Assembly (NCBI GenBank): GCA_022567855.1
Contig: JADFGE010000131.1
Span: 1 to 7,560 of the forward strand
DNA from: Planctomycetota bacterium
GTDB taxonomy: Bacteria; Planctomycetota; Phycisphaerae; Phycisphaerales; SM1A02
DNA: 7,560 nt
Direction: 5' to 3'
A model generated the notes under the pieces. That model was not told the origin of the DNA and made no database searches. It worked only from the letters and a program-made list of their open reading frames with translations. The position numbers and the translations under genes are program-made. Below, piece after piece: positions 5,704-7,560 of the stretch. Positions within the stretch are counted from its first letter, which is position 1. Every line of letters begins with the position of its first letter.

Positions 5704-7416
5704 GTGAGTCCAGGGATCCGTCTAGCTACGCCAGACTTCGGTCTCAAACCGAGGTCGGTCGCGGTCGCGCTGTTGCCTGACCGGATCGATGTCGTTGTGC
5801 GCAGACGTAACATGGTCGTGACGGCCCGGCGGATTCCGATAACGCTCGGCCTCGATCCGAACACCTGGGCCAAGAGCGTCCGCGAGGCCTCCGATGATCT
5901 GCGCGATGTTGTGATCGAGTTGGGCGTCGAGCGGACCCCGACGGCGGTCGTGTACACCAGTCCCACCGAAGCAGTTGATCTGGTCAGCCTCAAGCTGGAT
6001 TCGCCTTCACAAGCGAGGGCGGCGGCGATTCTCGGTTGTATGGAAACGATCCCGTACCCATTTGACGCGGCTGTCGTCGAGGCGGCGGTGATCGGGCGAG
6101 ACCGCACCGAAGACAACGCCCAGATCCACGTCGTCGTTGCCGCAGATCGGAAGGACGTCACGGGCGCGATCGTTGAGATGACTGAAGCCGCCGGATTGGA
6201 ATTCCAGTCCGCGACTCCGATCGCCGCCACCATCATCGCTCGGCTCGCCAGCCGAGCCTTGCGCAATCTGCCCACTGAGCGCGGCTGGCTCTACGTCGGT
6301 GATCACGGCTCATTCTTTGTCGTGGGCGGTCGCGGGATCCTGAGATTCGGCCGGGCCATCACGATCGGACTGGAGACGCTCGTTGAAAGCTTGACGCGTC
6401 CGATCCGGAGTTCCGGAACCGCCGAGCCGATCGAGCTCGACGCCCGGGAGGCGCGCGACATCCTTTATCGCCGAGGCATCGGAGGGGCGGATGAAGTTGT
6501 ACGTGACGACCCGCGACTGACGATGAGTCAGCTTGCTCCGCTCGTGCAGCCGGTGCTGCAGCGTTTTGTGGTTGAGCTGCGTCAGTCAATTCGCTTCGGC
6601 GTGCCGGAGACCGAGCGTGACTCGGTGATGTTGATCGTGACTGGGCCGGGCAGCGCGGTTCCCGGTTTCGCCGCTCTTCTGGGGCGAGAGTTAGCGTTAC
6701 CGGTCTCGCTCGATTCGCGCTATACGGCATACGAATACGATTCGCCTGCGTCGGCCGGCAGCGAAGGCAACCTGGCGGTGGCGAATCGCCAGTTCCTCAT
6801 GCAAATGAATCTCCAGCCCCAAGAGATCACCCAGCGCCGGGACACAAGTCGGCTTCGACGCTGGCTGTGGACCGGCGTCGCCGCCGCGCTTGCGATCATC
6901 GCCTTGGACACCCTCTGGCTCCAGGTACGAGTTGGTGAGCTGCGCGAGCAGGAAGCAGGGCTTGCGCACGAGACCGCCGGGCTCGAAAGCCTCCATGACA
7001 CGCAGGCGCGTCTGGCCGCGGCCGTTCAGGCCATGGATGGCTTGCGAGGAACGATCACGCAGCAAGTCGGAGCCCGCGTTGACTTCCGCGCTGTGTTCCA
7101 CGAGCTGAGCAGACTCACGCCGCAATCTATCCAGCTCACGACCCTGTCTTTCCGGCGCAACAAAAATCAGATGCATGGAACCGCCGGCGGATATGCGGCG
7201 GCCAGCCAAGACGCCGACGGCCAAACCGAGCTCGAGGCCTTCATCGAAGCACTGAAACTCAGCCCGATCATCGACAACGTGGAATTAGTGAACGTGCAGA
7301 TCGCCTCCGTCGGCGGGACGACGGGCGAGCGATTCGAAGCCGGATTCCAGGCCATTGCGATACCGTCAAGCTCCGCTCTGGAAGCGACGCCCGCCATCGC
7401 GGGGGATTCCCAATGA
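5704..7416 (+). CDS. PilM-PilN fusion, type IV pilus inner-membrane assembly platform (GspL-like architecture)
   Basis: A 570-aa protein. GTG 5704 is the first possible start after an in-frame TAG at 5659-5661, with a weak GAAG 8 nt upstream. Residues 1-360 look like PilM, the actin-like cytoplasmic ATPase-fold protein of type IV pilus assembly. They include a degenerate first nucleotide loop around PDFG (10-13), the second-lobe strand LYVGDHGSFFVV (196-207), the GRGILRFGRAITIG segment (209-222), and VTGPGSAVPGF (312-322) in the adenosine-motif position. Residues 368-372 are MNLQP, resembling the INLLP peptide at the start of free PilN that docks into PilM. A transmembrane helix follows at about 387-407, a likely periplasmic coiled coil at 408-455, and a PilN-like alpha/beta domain at 459-555 (FHELSRLTPQSIQLTTLSF, then SPIIDNVELVNVQIASVG). 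PilM and PilN are usually separate; the fused order mirrors GspL of type II secretion. The gene overlaps the next by ATGA, indicating translational coupling. A GspL-family label is the alternative. Confidence 0.82.
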   Translation: MSPGIRLATPDFGLKPRSVAVALLPDRIDVVVRRRNMVVTARRIPITLGLDPNTWAKSVREASDDLRDVVIELGVERTPTAVVYTSPTEAVDLVSLKLDSPSQARAAAILGCMETIPYPFDAAVVEAAVIGRDRTEDNAQIHVVVAADRKDVTGAIVEMTEAAGLEFQSATPIAATIIARLASRALRNLPTERGWLYVGDHGSFFVVGGRGILRFGRAITIGLETLVESLTRPIRSSGTAEPIELDAREARDILYRRGIGGADEVVRDDPRLTMSQLAPLVQPVLQRFVVELRQSIRFGVPETERDSVMLIVTGPGSAVPGFAALLGRELALPVSLDSRYTAYEYDSPASAGSEGNLAVANRQFLMQMNLQPQEITQRRDTSRLRRWLWTGVAAALAIIALDTLWLQVRVGELREQEAGLAHETAGLESLHDTQARLAAAVQAMDGLRGTITQQVGARVDFRAVFHELSRLTPQSIQLTTLSFRRNKNQMHGTAGGYAAASQDADGQTELEAFIEALKLSPIIDNVELVNVQIASVGGTTGERFEAGFQAIAIPSSSALEATPAIAGDSQ

Positions 7417-7560
7417 TGATCGCGAACCTCGATCGCGCCATCATCGTTCAGTTCCTGATCGGGCTGGCGCTCACCGTCGGCGGCTGGCTGTTCTTCGTTC
7501 ACCCCAGACTTGACGAGCTTCGCCATCTCGAGATGACCATTGCCGAATCACGCGCGCGTT
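7413..7560 (+). CDS. pilO: PilO-like pilus assembly protein, 5' end only
   Basis: An ATG at 7413 overlaps the upstream stop (ATGA); a second ATG follows at 7416. GGGGGA (7401-7406) gives a good ribosome-binding site for either. The 49 visible residues start MMIANLDRAIIVQFLIG, have one transmembrane helix at about 9-28, and continue with a charged, probably coiled-coil stretch (HPRLDELRHLEMTIAESRAR). This N-in bitopic layout and the position directly after PilM-PilN fit PilO (or GspM in a type II system), the inner-membrane partner that forms a heterodimer with PilN. The rest lies outside the window, so identity rests on context and topology. Confidence 0.72.
   Translation, partial: MMIANLDRAIIVQFLIGLALTVGGWLFFVHPRLDELRHLEMTIAESRAR

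Noticed and set aside
5658..6275. Minus-strand open frame of 205 codons
   Set aside because: It overlaps the well-supported PilM part antisense and is Ser/Thr/Arg-rich without motifs, a typical shadow frame.

Overview
The window is GC-rich and gene-dense. It reads as a bacterial chromosome with secreted-protein and type IV pilus genes, and every supported gene lies on the + strand. The mix of a VPS10/sortilin-like BNR-repeat protein, several fibro-slime (PA14-like) secreted proteins and a fused PilM-PilN protein suggests a Planctomycetota-type (perhaps Phycisphaerae-like) or other deep-branching didermic bacterium. That placement is inference from gene content; there is no rRNA or other marker in the window.

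Layout. (1) 1-570: the 3' end of a BNR/Asp-box beta-propeller protein whose last ~45 residues do not match the usual continuation of its family and instead contain an NHL-repeat-like segment. (2) 571-890: non-coding, with short dyads. (3) 891-1748, 2131-3639 and 3981-5507: three tandem paralogues encoding secreted fibro-slime proteins. The first is the compact form (285 aa). The second and third (502 and 508 aa) carry an extra ~210-residue block, resembling the DUF7305-type beta-helical domain, nested inside the fibro-slime region. They are separated by 382 and 341 nt of non-coding DNA; the second gap is rich in possible RNA structure. (4) 5508-5703: a strong Rho-independent terminator followed by a sigma70-like promoter. 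(5) 5704-7416: a PilM-PilN fusion (GspL-like architecture), overlapping by 4 nt the start of a PilO-like gene that runs off the window.

How they may work together. The PilM/N/O proteins would form the inner-membrane assembly platform of a type IV pilus or related secretion machine. The three fibro-slime proteins are predicted to be exported and could be surface or matrix adhesins. DUF7305-like domains are, to my recollection, often seen with pilin-like or PilX-like proteins, so a link between the adhesin cluster and the pilus locus is plausible. The terminator and promoter between them nevertheless indicate separate transcription. The most unusual content is the fibro-slime trio with its nested domain and matching cysteine pattern.
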